In this document: positions 36,994 through 45,374 of the stretch, piece after piece | How positions within the stretch are numbered: position 1 is the first letter of the stretch | Layout of the letters: every line of letters begins with the position of its first letter | Assembly (NCBI GenBank): GCA_025054735.1 | Contig: JANWZG010000001.1 | Coordinates: forward strand, 1 to 58,198 | Length of the DNA: 58,198 nucleotides | Source of the DNA: Cyanobacteriota bacterium | GTDB taxonomy: Bacteria > Cyanobacteriota > Cyanobacteriia > SKYG9 | Direction of reading: 5' to 3' | Program-made: the position numbers and the translations under genes | The notes under the pieces: generated by a model | Databases searched by the model: none | The model's input: the letters and a program-made list of their open reading frames with translations, nothing else | Told to the model about the DNA's origin: nothing

Positions 36994-37455
36994 CTAGTTC
37001 GCTTCAGTTGGCACATCGCCCACGTTCACTTTCACCACGCGGTTGATGACCTCAGGTGCCTTGGGCAGAATTAGAGTCAACACACCATGCTCCAGACTAG
37101 CTTGGACGTTAGTGTTGTCTACGGGCATCGGTAGCGCTACCACCCGGCGGAACTTGCCATAGGTAAACTCAGAGCGATGATATCCCTTGGTTTCTTCTGC
37201 ATCGCTGCGGTAGTCGCCACTAATCAACACAGACTCACGAGTGACTTGGATATCAAGGTCTTCTTGGCGAACACCAGGCAACAGGGCGCGTACCTTCAGG
37301 GCTTCAGGCAACTCCTTAATTTCTACAGCCGGAACCCAAGGGGCACGATTGCCGTTACTGTGGTTGCCATTAGGGGTTAGGTCTTCAAACAGTTGGTCAA
37401 TCTGACGTTGTAGAGAGCCAAATTCCACGATCGGTTGCCAGCGCATTACTACCAT
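36994..37455 (-). CDS. Hsp20/alpha-crystallin small heat shock protein
   Basis: 153 residues from the ATG at 37455, which has AAGGAG about 9 nt upstream; an in-frame upstream extension lacks a site. The alpha-crystallin domain covers about residues 40-145: VPAVEIKELPEALKVRALLPGVRQEDLDIQVTRESVLISGDY and GVLTLILPKAPE, with the I/V-x-I/V-type tail NRVVKVNV. Hsp20 proteins hold unfolded proteins in stress. No CIRCE element was seen upstream. A heptamer repeat region lies 117 bp upstream. Confidence 0.95.
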   Translation of the reverse strand: MVVMRWQPIVEFGSLQRQIDQLFEDLTPNGNHSNGNRAPWVPAVEIKELPEALKVRALLPGVRQEDLDIQVTRESVLISGDYRSDAEETKGYHRSEFTYGKFRRVVALPMPVDNTNVQASLEHGVLTLILPKAPEVINRVVKVNVGDVPTEAN

Positions 37456-37571
37456 AGCGTTTTCTCCTTGCGTTCCCATCATGCGGGTTAACTTACACTT
37501 CTCATAGTGCAACGCAACACTGATAGACAACAGTCAGGAGAACCCACCAGAGTAGGGGATAGTTACCGAAT

Positions 37572-37642
37572 AGGTTTTAGGTTCTAGGTGATAGGTGCGA
37601 GGTGCGAGGCTTGTCCCCCAACACCTAACACCTAACACCTAA
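37572..37642. repeat. Heptamer-based inverted repeat (TAGGT/ACCTA)
   Basis: A left part rich in TAGGT (37572-37609: TAGGTTTTAGG, CTAGGTGATAGGTG) faces ACACCTAACACCTAACACCT at 37621-37640. These are three heptamer copies of the complementary motif, so the whole can fold into a long imperfect hairpin. The gene at 37643-39316 ends right at its edge. Heptamer repeats of this type are common in cyanobacteria. It may be a terminator for that gene. Confidence 0.7.
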
Positions 37643-39316
37643 CTACTGCCGCTTGAAAGCATCAATCCACTGGCGAATTTGCTCGGCGGCTATATCTCGT
37701 CCACCCAAACCAAAGGCAATGGCAACAGCGACGGCGATCGACCCTAGAATGAGGCCAAATGCCAAGTTAACAATGTTGGTAGCAATGCCAATCTGTTGTA
37801 ACGACATAGCAATCACAAAAGCAATGATCACAATGCGGGCAGTTTGTGCCAAGACGCGGGCTTGTCCGCTACCAGAGCTAGCAATGAGCCGGAATACGAG
37901 GTTCGCCAAGTAGAGGCCTACGCCAAAAACCAGTACACCGACCAGAACCCGACCGAGAATAGCCATCAAACCTGCCATCAAGACAGATAGTTCCTTGAAT
38001 TGCAGGATGTTGATTGCAAACAGAACAGCAAACAGCATAATGCCAACCAGGACGATCGTGCCCACAATTTCTGATGGCGTGCGCACTGGAACATCCCCCG
38101 TGGCAGGTTGACCCTCCGCTGGAGCATCTACTGGTTGCTGAGGAGCTACTGGTGTAGGTAGCCCCAACCACGTAAATACATTATTGAAACCAACAGCAGC
38201 CAAGATGCTGGCTACTAAGTCCCCTAGGTAACGCCCAACTACAAAGGCCACCACAAGGGTGAGAATAGCAGCAAACACCTGCGGCAAGGTATCAAAGGTC
38301 TGCTGAAGCATGGACTTTGCTGGCTCAGAAATACCCTGAATGTCCAGTTCTTCTAATGCTGCTACACCGACGACAATCAAAATCAGGGTGTAGACCACCG
38401 TACCGATAATCCAAGAGGGAGATTGCCTACCAGCCTCAGGACTGAGGCCAGCCCGCGCTCCTGCTTGGTCAATCCCGGTTGCTGACAGCAGGTTGCTGAT
38501 AAATCCACGAGAAATGCGGGCAGCTACCCAACCAACCACAGCAATAATAACGGCGGTGACAATTCGCGGTACTGCTGCCAAAATTTGCCTGAGCAGGTTT
38601 TCTAGGGGTTGCAGTTGCTGTTGCAGGCCAAGGGTGCCCAGGGCGAAATAGAGGGCAAATACTAGAATGAACCAAAATAGGGCATTGCCTAAAGTTTCGT
38701 TTAACAAGAGGGGACTAGACTCAGCCGTTGCACCGAGCGCTTCATTTAGGCGATCGTCTAGGCGAAAAGTTTGCAAGCCACGGGTTAGTAGCAGCTTTAC
38801 CCCCGTTGCCAACAGCCAGCCACCAGCCAACCACGCAACGGCTGCACCAAACTGAGGCAAATAGGCAAAAATCTTGTTGAGAAAACTATTTAGTGGTTGA
38901 GACACAACCTCTAGCTGGAGAGCGTTGAGGAACGCTACCAATACAAACAGCATGACAATCCAAAAGACGATCGTCGCGCCCCATTTTTCTGCTGAGGGTG
39001 CCGAGGCACTTTGCTGTCCCTGCTGTCCCTTAAACCAAGCGGCGATATTGTCATCAATTTTTGTCTGATGTAACAGTGACTTGGTAATTGCTGCAGCAAC
39101 GATCGCAATAATCCAGCCAACGATCAGAATTGCGATCGCTGACAATAGATTAAGAGCAACCTTTACAGGCTCTGAATTGAGAAAGTCTTGTGATAAACCA
39201 AAAATACCAGATGCCGATGATGCGCCGTCAGCTTGAGCCAACAGCAAACCTTGAAGCATCATGGGCATTGTTAAGCCAAATGCTTGGATAGTCCCATCCA
39301 TAGTTTTTTCAACCAT
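37643..39316 (-). CDS. Multi-pass mechanosensitive-channel-like protein (conserved TM-helix family)
   Basis: 557 residues. There are about eleven to twelve hydrophobic segments. Three repeats of the 'conserved TM helix' unit occur: LIVGWIIAIVAAAITKSLL, VVGWVAARISRGFISNLLSATGIDQ and VVAFVVGRYLGDLVASIL, each ending in the amphipathic GxDxxxxxxGL or V-x-x-W-L-G-L pattern. The C-terminal helices AFGLGGRDIAAEQIRQW resemble the pore-lining region of MscS-related proteins. In Pseudomonas the related CmpX affects membrane fluidity and osmotic response. The protein may buffer turgor; gating is unproven. The last residues lie against the repeat at 37572-37642. Confidence 0.82.
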   Translation of the reverse strand: MVEKTMDGTIQAFGLTMPMMLQGLLLAQADGASSASGIFGLSQDFLNSEPVKVALNLLSAIAILIVGWIIAIVAAAITKSLLHQTKIDDNIAAWFKGQQGQQSASAPSAEKWGATIVFWIVMLFVLVAFLNALQLEVVSQPLNSFLNKIFAYLPQFGAAVAWLAGGWLLATGVKLLLTRGLQTFRLDDRLNEALGATAESSPLLLNETLGNALFWFILVFALYFALGTLGLQQQLQPLENLLRQILAAVPRIVTAVIIAVVGWVAARISRGFISNLLSATGIDQAGARAGLSPEAGRQSPSWIIGTVVYTLILIVVGVAALEELDIQGISEPAKSMLQQTFDTLPQVFAAILTLVVAFVVGRYLGDLVASILAAVGFNNVFTWLGLPTPVAPQQPVDAPAEGQPATGDVPVRTPSEIVGTIVLVGIMLFAVLFAINILQFKELSVLMAGLMAILGRVLVGVLVFGVGLYLANLVFRLIASSGSGQARVLAQTARIVIIAFVIAMSLQQIGIATNIVNLAFGLILGSIAVAVAIAFGLGGRDIAAEQIRQWIDAFKRQ

Positions 39317-39469
39317 TAAAGAGCAGCATTGTTTGTGAAATCACCAACAACACGCCTATAGCTTGCAAGTTCACCGCACCTGAGTCAAGTAGCCAGTGAA
39401 CTAAGTCCAGCAAAAGTTAACAAATTTGTCATTTACCCAATCGGTGATAGACAGAAACCTAACAGTTAA

Positions 39470-39877
39470 TTACTCATCTTTGCTAGGCGCTAACCCAGGC
39501 ACAGCAGCAGCAGCAGGGAGAGTCACCTTTGCAGCATCTTTAGTCTCGATGTAACCAACATACATAGCTCCAGGGGCAATATCTAAAGCATTGGCAACCA
39601 CGTCACCCTCTAGCCGTGCCGTGCCACTCAGGAGCAATTCACCCGTCAGTGTGACCCTAGCTTTGACTACACCATGCACAACCAAATTATGAGCACGGAT
39701 TTCTGGGCCTTCCACTAACCCAGTAGCGGTAACTTCCATCGTTCCTAGAACTTCGACCGTGCCATGAATAATACCATCAACTCGCAGGTTACCCTCAACG
39801 TGGAGGTTTCCCTGAAACTCGCTCGCAGCGGCGATATAGGTTAAAGGGCTAGTTGGGGTTTGCTTTCGTCTCAGCAT
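39470..39877 (-). CDS. Bactofilin (polymer-forming cytoskeletal protein)
   Basis: 135 residues from the ATG at 39877, whose MLRRKQTP start resembles bactofilin N-termini. The central beta-helix repeats read TYIAAASEFQGNLHVEGNLRVDGIIHGTVEVLGTMEVTATGLVEG, EIRAHNLVVHGVVKA and LLLSGTARLEGDVVANALDIAPG. Bactofilins self-assemble to filaments and anchor cell-wall or polysaccharide machinery at the membrane. A Pro/Ala-rich tail follows. It lies 153 bp downstream of the channel-like gene's start region, on the same strand. Confidence 0.93.
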   Translation of the reverse strand: MLRRKQTPTSPLTYIAAASEFQGNLHVEGNLRVDGIIHGTVEVLGTMEVTATGLVEGPEIRAHNLVVHGVVKARVTLTGELLLSGTARLEGDVVANALDIAPGAMYVGYIETKDAAKVTLPAAAAVPGLAPSKDE

Positions 39878-39901
39878 CACATCATGACAGGGAAAGAACA
39901 A

Positions 39902-40721
39902 CCTGAAGATACCACTATCTGGTGTGGGGAAATACAGACAGTTTATGCAATGAACATTAAAAATCGCTGGCTATTTCAGAGGTAGCTGCTTCCCTGCGAT
40001 GTCCGCGCAAATACATTTGATGGCACCACTACTCTCTCGTCACTCACTCGTCACTCAGATAACCAGCAAAGTGCTTGGCAATACCCTGAACATAAATTTG
40101 CCACATTTCTTTCCGCAGGGCTAGTCTATCTGGGGTAAGGGCAGTGTATTGTCCTCACCGATCGTTAGGGCACCGCTTCCAACCAAGCAATCCTGCTTCT
40201 CCCCATTTGGGAGAAGGGGCTGAGGGATGAAAGTCTGCAAAGGTGACATGCTCCCGAACCTAATGCTAGCAGGTACCTTTTCAGGTATATCCCTATTAGT
40301 AGCTTGAGGCAGCATAACGGCAGTGCAGCAGCGGCAGATAGCCTTGAACTCTCACCGATAGCCTCTGTACCGTCCGCACCAACGCAGTGTTAAGGCGCTG
40401 GCTAGCGCTAACCAACTGATTGCGAAATCTTAATACTTATCAATCGAGGAGTCGCTAGTTATAATTTCTTGAATAATCTCTCACTTTTCCAAGGTACTCT
40501 TTACCAAGTGGTCACGATAGAGGTTATTCCAGATTTTTCTCTGCCAATACTTGAAATCTTGAGAAGGAGCTGTGTTAAGACACTTGTATACGTGCCCAAA
40601 ATAGCCATCAGCAAAAATAACAACTCTAATTTTTGAAAAACAAAGTTAAGTTTTTCCAGGCGATCCATCTAGTAATATCAAATACTTTAAATAGCAAAAT
40701 AAGCTTCATTTCATTTACTTA
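39902..40721. other. Long intergenic region with a possible gene remnant
   Basis: About 820 bp between bactofilin and the methyltransferase gene. On the minus strand, 40044-40140 reads LTPDRLALRKEMWQIYVQGI and then AKHFAGYLSDE before a stop, which resembles the end of some larger gene that I cannot name, with no start. From about 40440 the base composition turns AT-rich, marking the edge of the restriction island. Other open frames are spurious. Confidence 0.35.
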
Positions 40722-41690
40722 TCAAACATGCCTGCCATAACCATAAATACTCTCAAATAACTTCAACTGAATATCGGGAAAATGATAAACATTATTAGAG
40801 TCATCTCTAATATATTCAAGAATACATTTGGCTACGTACTCGGCAAGCTTTACGGGAACCGCATTGCCAATCATTTGCTCTAAGTCTGTCTTATTCCCCT
40901 CAAATTTGAAGGTTTTAGGAAATGTTTGGATATAGCTCCGCTCAATAGTAGTTAAAGGTCGTAAGTCTTCAGTAATATCACATGGGTCTCCCTTATGCTT
41001 CTTATATGTTTTTGGAATTGGTCGATTAACTCCGCGAACTGTTGGACTAGGTTCATAAATACTAAAAACAGCTCTCCTCTTATAGCTTCTAGGATGACGA
41101 TAGAAATACTCAATTCCCAAACTGTGACCTAAGTAATCAAAGACCGTCATAGGTTTTTTTGACTGATTTTTTCTTAAGTAATAATTCAAAGCATCGTCTA
41201 TTCCATGAAGTTGACCAATTAGAAAATATCGCTTTCTAACTTGAGGAACACCACACAAACTCGCATCAAGCATTACAGAAGTTAAGCCATATTCACTTTC
41301 TTTGAATATCTGTAGTGCTGATCTCAAAACTTGACTTTTGGCAATCCTCTCAACGTTCTCCATAACAAACCATTGAGGCTTAATGTAAGCAATGATATCC
41401 GCAAAACTCAAGGTCAAGTCTGCCCTGCCAAGACTTTCATCTCTTTTCCCTGCGCTCGAAAAATCCTGGCATGGAGGTCCCCCAATGATTATTTCTGGTT
41501 TTAATTGAGCGATAGTTTCACACGCATCGCTTTTTGAAAGATCCATATTAAAAATAGGATGCCGAAAGTTATTCTTGTACACTTCAATCGCCGGCAGCCA
41601 AGAATCAAACGCTGCGACTATGTCAAATCCAGCATTTTGGAAACCAAGTGACAAACCTCCACAACCACAAAATAGATCAACTGTCCTCAT
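40722..41690 (-). CDS. DNA (cytosine-5-) methyltransferase, type II
   Basis: 322 residues with the C5-MTase motifs: I FCGCGGLSLGF (residues 7-17), IV GGPPCQDFSSAG with catalytic Cys C74, VI ENVERI (E111), VIII VPQVRKRYFLIG (148-159), then a short target-recognition region of about 65 residues and IX/X (IPKTYK, RSYIQTFPKTF, MIGNAVPVKLAEYVA). It is paired with the HindVP-like nuclease gene 25 bp upstream on the same strand, so it likely methylates the same site and protects against it. The gene is AT-rich and contains no GCGATCGC, unlike its neighbours, which suggests recent transfer. Confidence 0.95.
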   Translation of the reverse strand: MRTVDLFCGCGGLSLGFQNAGFDIVAAFDSWLPAIEVYKNNFRHPIFNMDLSKSDACETIAQLKPEIIIGGPPCQDFSSAGKRDESLGRADLTLSFADIIAYIKPQWFVMENVERIAKSQVLRSALQIFKESEYGLTSVMLDASLCGVPQVRKRYFLIGQLHGIDDALNYYLRKNQSKKPMTVFDYLGHSLGIEYFYRHPRSYKRRAVFSIYEPSPTVRGVNRPIPKTYKKHKGDPCDITEDLRPLTTIERSYIQTFPKTFKFEGNKTDLEQMIGNAVPVKLAEYVAKCILEYIRDDSNNVYHFPDIQLKLFESIYGYGRHV

Positions 41691-41715
41691 TGCTAAGACA
41701 TGAATTTAGATTTCT

Positions 41716-42810
41716 CTAATTAAATAAATCAGGAGAATTATAAATTATAGCGTCAAATCTCCTTTCAGGACTTAACAAGTTTTGACCTCCGCCTAAAATA
41801 ATTTCTTTAATTTCATCCTTTTGAATCCTTGGCATTCTTAAAACTTCTGATCTCATATAAAGATTTGTAAATCTCCCATTAACTGAAAAAGCTTTATCAT
41901 TTTTCGTATTATATGCAATATCAATAATTCTTCCCTGATCAAATTGAGACTGCAGGCTAAAATCATAAATCATCTTAAAGAGCCAAACAATGGCACGAAT
42001 ATGTCTACCAATAGTTATCGTTTGAGTTAAATTTCTATCTAATCTGCTCGAATCTAAAATTAGTTTTATAAAAGCAAGATTGCTCCAAATAAATACATCT
42101 AAACAGTTATCCGCAAGCTTAGGAGATTTTCCCATAGTTTTCCATATAGGCTGCATTATAGAAGGCTTTTGTGCTTCTATCATTGCCAATATGATTGCTC
42201 TGATGGAGGCAAACATATTAGAGAGATGGGGTATTACTTCTAGAGGTTCTGTCCAATCATTTATTTCCTCAAAATTTCCTGTAATCAAACTTTGAAGCAA
42301 ATTAATATTCTGTTCAAAATATTCAGCAATACTACAAGCTAGATAGACAATAGTATCAGGTCTTACAACTATTTCACATCCATAAAGATTCTCGTCTAAA
42401 AAGTCACATGTTGAGTTATCTGGTAACGCTGTTAACTTTATTTCAACCGCTTGTAAGCAAGCCCCGGTGTCTCTTCGCTGAGTCACCAGATCTGCTCTTG
42501 GAAGAGCACCAATCAAGTATTTTTGATATGGTGTAAATTGAGTTTCAAAAGCGTAAAAAATATTCTCTGAGTTTGGGTCAATTCTGTAAAAGGATTTTGT
42601 ACTGATACTTGAATGTTCAATTTCTAAATTTGAGTTGAGAATGATATATATGCTGTCGAGATTTTTACTGTATAAGTAAGAACAAAGAGAAGCTGGAAAC
42701 GATGTGTTAAAACAATTTTTGCCCCAGGCTTCCTTTTGAGTAAAGTCTCGATTGCAATACCTTAACGCAAATAATCCAGGTTGCTGTTTTGGGCTATTTC
42801 TTGAAATCAC
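41716..42810 (-). CDS. HindVP-family type II restriction endonuclease
   Basis: 364 residues. The part around residues 98-135 reads YLIGALPRADLVTQRRDTG and ACLQAVEIKLTALPDNSTCD. This gives a PD-(D/E)XK site: D107 as the first acid and E123-x-K125 as the ExK pair. The motif order and the LPRADLV...EIKLT stretch are what I recall of the HindVP family, whose type member cuts GRCGYC. The gene lies in one operon with the C5 methyltransferase (nuclease first). The G+C is low and no HIP1 octamer is present in the gene. Specificity is inferred; the lack of GRCGYC in this window fits it. Confidence 0.72.
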   Translation of the reverse strand: MISRNSPKQQPGLFALRYCNRDFTQKEAWGKNCFNTSFPASLCSYLYSKNLDSIYIILNSNLEIEHSSISTKSFYRIDPNSENIFYAFETQFTPYQKYLIGALPRADLVTQRRDTGACLQAVEIKLTALPDNSTCDFLDENLYGCEIVVRPDTIVYLACSIAEYFEQNINLLQSLITGNFEEINDWTEPLEVIPHLSNMFASIRAIILAMIEAQKPSIMQPIWKTMGKSPKLADNCLDVFIWSNLAFIKLILDSSRLDRNLTQTITIGRHIRAIVWLFKMIYDFSLQSQFDQGRIIDIAYNTKNDKAFSVNGRFTNLYMRSEVLRMPRIQKDEIKEIILGGGQNLLSPERRFDAIIYNSPDLFN

Positions 42811-42844
42811 AAGCTACAACTACAAAAACAATTCAGTTGGTCAG

Positions 42845-42873
42845 TTTACTCTAAATCAATCATTTAGAGTAAA
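42845..42873. repeat. 12-bp inverted repeat upstream of the restriction endonuclease gene
   Basis: TTTACTCTAAAT (42845-42856) and ATTTAGAGTAAA (42862-42873) are perfect arms around a 5-nt loop (CAATC). It ends 35 bp upstream of the nuclease ATG, in the right place for an operator. No C-protein gene was seen next to it. Confidence 0.65.
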
Positions 42874-43151
42874 TGGCTCTTCTGGGTTCGTGATCGAACT
42901 GTATATTAGGATGCATTTGATGGTACTGAAAGTGCTGAAGCCTTGTTAGGCAAAGTATAAATCTGGCTTATTACCGGATACTCAGAAGATCTGGTTAGAT
43001 CAGGACGATTGTACCATAAATTGTCTTACAATATCCTAGCTCTCTCGATGATTCTCAACCCGTCCATTACAGCCAAATTACTGAAACGTAGGACTAGGAC
43101 ATAATGCTTTGTCTTCTTCCTACCAGCTAAATGAAGTGACCTAACTACGTG

Positions 43152-43357
43152 TCAAGCACCAAGTTGACCGCAGAGGTAATGTTCCATGGGATAGGCATAA
43201 ACCGTTTTCTCGGCACCACCATGCACTGTCAAATCTGCCTGTTGATCACCGTCTAGATTGAGCGATCGCATCATCATTCGTCCCTTAAAGTACCTGTTGC
43301 GACTACCTTTCCCTTCCCTTCACGCAGCAAGCCAACACAAACTGAAATCAACCTCAT
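43152..43357 (-). pseudogene. Remnant of a MOSC-domain protein gene
   Basis: From the ATG at 43357 the reverse strand reads MRLISVCVGLLREGKGK, then stops after GTLRDE. A shifted frame continues MMMRSLNLDGDQQADLTVHG and GAEKTVYAYPMEHYLCGQLGA, stopping at 43152. The VNVGLPR-like start and the LDGDxQADLTVHGGxxKAVYxYPxEHY segment are the hallmarks of YiiM-type MOSC proteins, which handle molybdenum cofactor or sulphur transfer. The usual C-terminal two-thirds is missing, so it is a truncated, frameshifted fragment. It lies next to the restriction island. Confidence 0.6.
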
Positions 43358-43509
43358 AGCAGCTCCAATTACACGGCTCAGTAAAGGATGAATTTAGATG
43401 ATGCCAGTGCGCTAGTGGATGGACGCAGTTCTCTTAATGTACGGGGAGGAACTTCCACAATCAATCTCTATAGCCCAATGGGGCGTATTTTTCCTAAGGA
43501 GAGATCGGA

Positions 43510-43821
43510 CTAAGTTTGTCGCTTTTTCTTCTTATCAGGAAGAAATACTATTGCAAGTAGGGCAGGAGGAAAGAGAGCAAACAACCCATACAAAGGAGAA
43601 TATCCTTTTGCCTGAGCTAGTGTAGTGCAAGCCCACGAAAATAGAGCATAAAGGATTATGTAGTAAGTTGCTTTGCCTACAAAGAGTGCATCAGAGATAG
43701 AGAGAATATTAGAATCAAGCAAAACTCTCAAAATAATTGCAATTACAAGCTCTCCAAGGAATAGAAAAATCCATACAATGATGCCCAGTAGCTTGGCTCG
43801 ACGCTCGTATTTTTGAATCAT
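43510..43821 (-). CDS. Small hypothetical membrane protein
   Basis: 103 residues from the ATG at 43821, which has AGGA 6 nt upstream (an 11-residue longer start at 43854 is less good). There are three predicted membrane segments (about residues 8-32, 42-65 and 73-92) and a very basic tail LPDKKKKRQT. KGYSPLYGLFALFPPALLAIVFLPDK resembles the short 'KGRSPxxGLL...LLPD' motif of small membrane proteins that I have seen in many bacteria. I do not know its role. Confidence 0.65.
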   Translation of the reverse strand: MIQKYERRAKLLGIIVWIFLFLGELVIAIILRVLLDSNILSISDALFVGKATYYIILYALFSWACTTLAQAKGYSPLYGLFALFPPALLAIVFLPDKKKKRQT

Positions 43822-43936
43822 ATTAGATCCTGAAACTATGGTTATATTCATCAAAGCAGATATGCCTAGAATGCCTAATAGATAGAAAAGATGCTGAGCT
43901 AAATTTTTAACTTTCTCTCTCCATGCTCCATTTTTA

Positions 43937-44818
43937 TCAAGTGGATGGCTGCACTACTGAAATGCCTGATATTTTGAGTTGACCGTTAGTGCGGCGCAGG
44001 TAGTAGCGCACAGTAGTGGTTTTCCAGCCGCTAGCACGGGTGTTGAGTTGTCCGTTTTCAAAATAGGTGATGTATTCACCAACGCGAACCTCAATGATGG
44101 CTGCTCCAGATTGGTCGGCGCTGAACATGCGAGTTTCTTCAATACCTTGTGCCCCATATTCGTACCAAGCGTTGTTTCGTCGCAAGAATGCAACAGGGCC
44201 GTTGTCGCTTAGCAATTCTTGACGCAGGTTGCCTGTGGTTAGCTCTTCGATGCGTTGTCGGCTGTAGGGTGGCGCAAAAATTTCTCGCTTTGCCTGCAAC
44301 CATCGATTCACCAAGTTTCTGGCTTGCTCACGGGTTATTGCGCCGCCATTACGAGCACTAGTTTGTAAGGATGTGGTGGAGAATCCTCCATTGGGTCGGC
44401 GACGCTCGCAGATATAGCGCAGTGTAGCGTCTCCATTGGTGTCAGGTATGACAGTGGTTAAATTTGTGGGGACGGTGAGATAGCTTTGGTCAAAGCTGTC
44501 AACTACTTCACCATAGTGATCGTGGTAAACCGCTCGCAGTGCTCCTATTTGTTGAGTTGTACAGTTTACGTACATCAACATAGTTGAACTTCGATGTCGG
44601 CGGTAGCCATAGGATTGATCTTCAAAAAATACAATTCTTTGCCAAAACGTTCTGCTATCGCCTGTGCCTCTGATGCTGTCTACATCAACTTCACCAGTTG
44701 CCCTAGAGTTACTCCAAATCGTAACCCATTGCCTTGCCAAGGCAGGAGTTGCCTGTAATGTGAGCATGCCAGACATGAGAGTAGCTAAACTAACAAGTAG
44801 AGTGCGCCATGTAACCAT
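43937..44818 (-). CDS. Secreted protein with surface-adhesin E-like and ARC6-type IMS domains
   Basis: 293 residues with an N-terminal signal peptide (LVSLATLMSGMLTLQATPALA). The first part (about 30-150: RQWVTIWSNSRATGEVDVDSIRG, YVNCTTQQIGALRAVYHD) resembles surface-adhesin protein E. The second (about 170-290: ITREQARNLVNRWLQAKREIFAPPYSRQRIEELTTGNL, ARMFSADQSGAAIIEVRVGEYITYF and WKTTTVRYYLRRTNGQLKISGISV) is the IMS domain of plastid-division ARC6 and cyanobacterial Ftn2. A pairing of the two is unusual. The protein may be periplasmic and linked to envelope processes. Confidence 0.8.
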   Translation of the reverse strand: MVTWRTLLVSLATLMSGMLTLQATPALARQWVTIWSNSRATGEVDVDSIRGTGDSRTFWQRIVFFEDQSYGYRRHRSSTMLMYVNCTTQQIGALRAVYHDHYGEVVDSFDQSYLTVPTNLTTVIPDTNGDATLRYICERRRPNGGFSTTSLQTSARNGGAITREQARNLVNRWLQAKREIFAPPYSRQRIEELTTGNLRQELLSDNGPVAFLRRNNAWYEYGAQGIEETRMFSADQSGAAIIEVRVGEYITYFENGQLNTRASGWKTTTVRYYLRRTNGQLKISGISVVQPST

Positions 44819-45206
44819 AGAACAAATGATGCGTTAGAGGTAAGCAATTAGAGCAAACCTGGCAAAGCTAGCTTGCAATCTAGAATCTTTAGAAATTCTT
44901 AAGATATTTTATGTTTATACTCACATAACTCGTGTCTGACTACACCTGTAGTTTCACTGAGAAAATTTGCTGCGATCGTCCCTAATATTTGATGCGTGGT
45001 GGAGCTGGAGATGATCGTCAAGCATTTCATCATCCAGACTTAAACTAGATGATGTCTTCCTGTGTTTACCTCAAGACGACATGACGCTGCGAAATCCTTG
45101 TAGGACATCATGCATTGGCTTGTACAACATTAAGCCCTTGTTACAAGACTAGTATCATGTCAGTGAATTGGGCATTTTTGGCTCCTACATTTGGTAAGAG
45201 TAGACA
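44819..45206. other. Intergenic region upstream of the IMS-domain gene
   Basis: About 390 bp holding the promoter region of the minus-strand gene and an imperfect inverted repeat near 45005-45070 (AGATGATCGTCAAG..). No gene is supported. Confidence 0.4.
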
Positions 45207-45368
45207 GAAACGAGTGATGTTGATGTCCCAGTAGAGTTTTCTGCAACACCGAGCCTACTACGGCAAGTAGAAGACTATTTGCGAGACATGTTGGATGCTG
45301 TTGCGGCAATTGAACAGTTTACGGTGGATATTGATTGGCAAGATTTCTCACAACGGCAAGGTAAGTAG
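45207..45368 (+). pseudogene. Fused remnant of an MntA/HepT toxin-antitoxin pair
   Basis: The plus strand reads ETSDVDVPVEFSATPSLLRQ, then VEDYLRDMLDAVAAIEQFTVDIDWQDFSQRQGK and a stop. SDVD-VEF is the nucleotidyltransferase motif of MntA antitoxins (GSxxxGxxxxxSDVDLLVEF), and EDYLRDMLDAVAAIEQFT is the first helix of HepT/DUF86 toxins. The parts between and after them are missing, so this is a deletion scar of the two-gene HepT-MntA module, with only about 53 residues left. No start codon is visible. Confidence 0.55.
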
Positions 45369-45374
45369 TTACGG

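Noticed and set aside
37456..37571. Search for a CIRCE/HrcA operator upstream of hsp20
   Set aside because: No TTAGCACTC-N9-GAGTGCTAA-like sequence is present.
40121..40315. 64-residue frame in the gap before the methyltransferase
   Set aside because: The translation is Pro/Leu-rich with common intergenic sequence (GGGAGAAGGGG) and no resemblance to a gene.
43388..43513. 41-residue frame MNLDDASALVDGRSSLNVRG followed by a short rest
   Set aside because: Its glycine-rich pattern might be a remnant of a larger protein, but nothing can be assigned and it overlaps the 3' end of the minus-strand gene.
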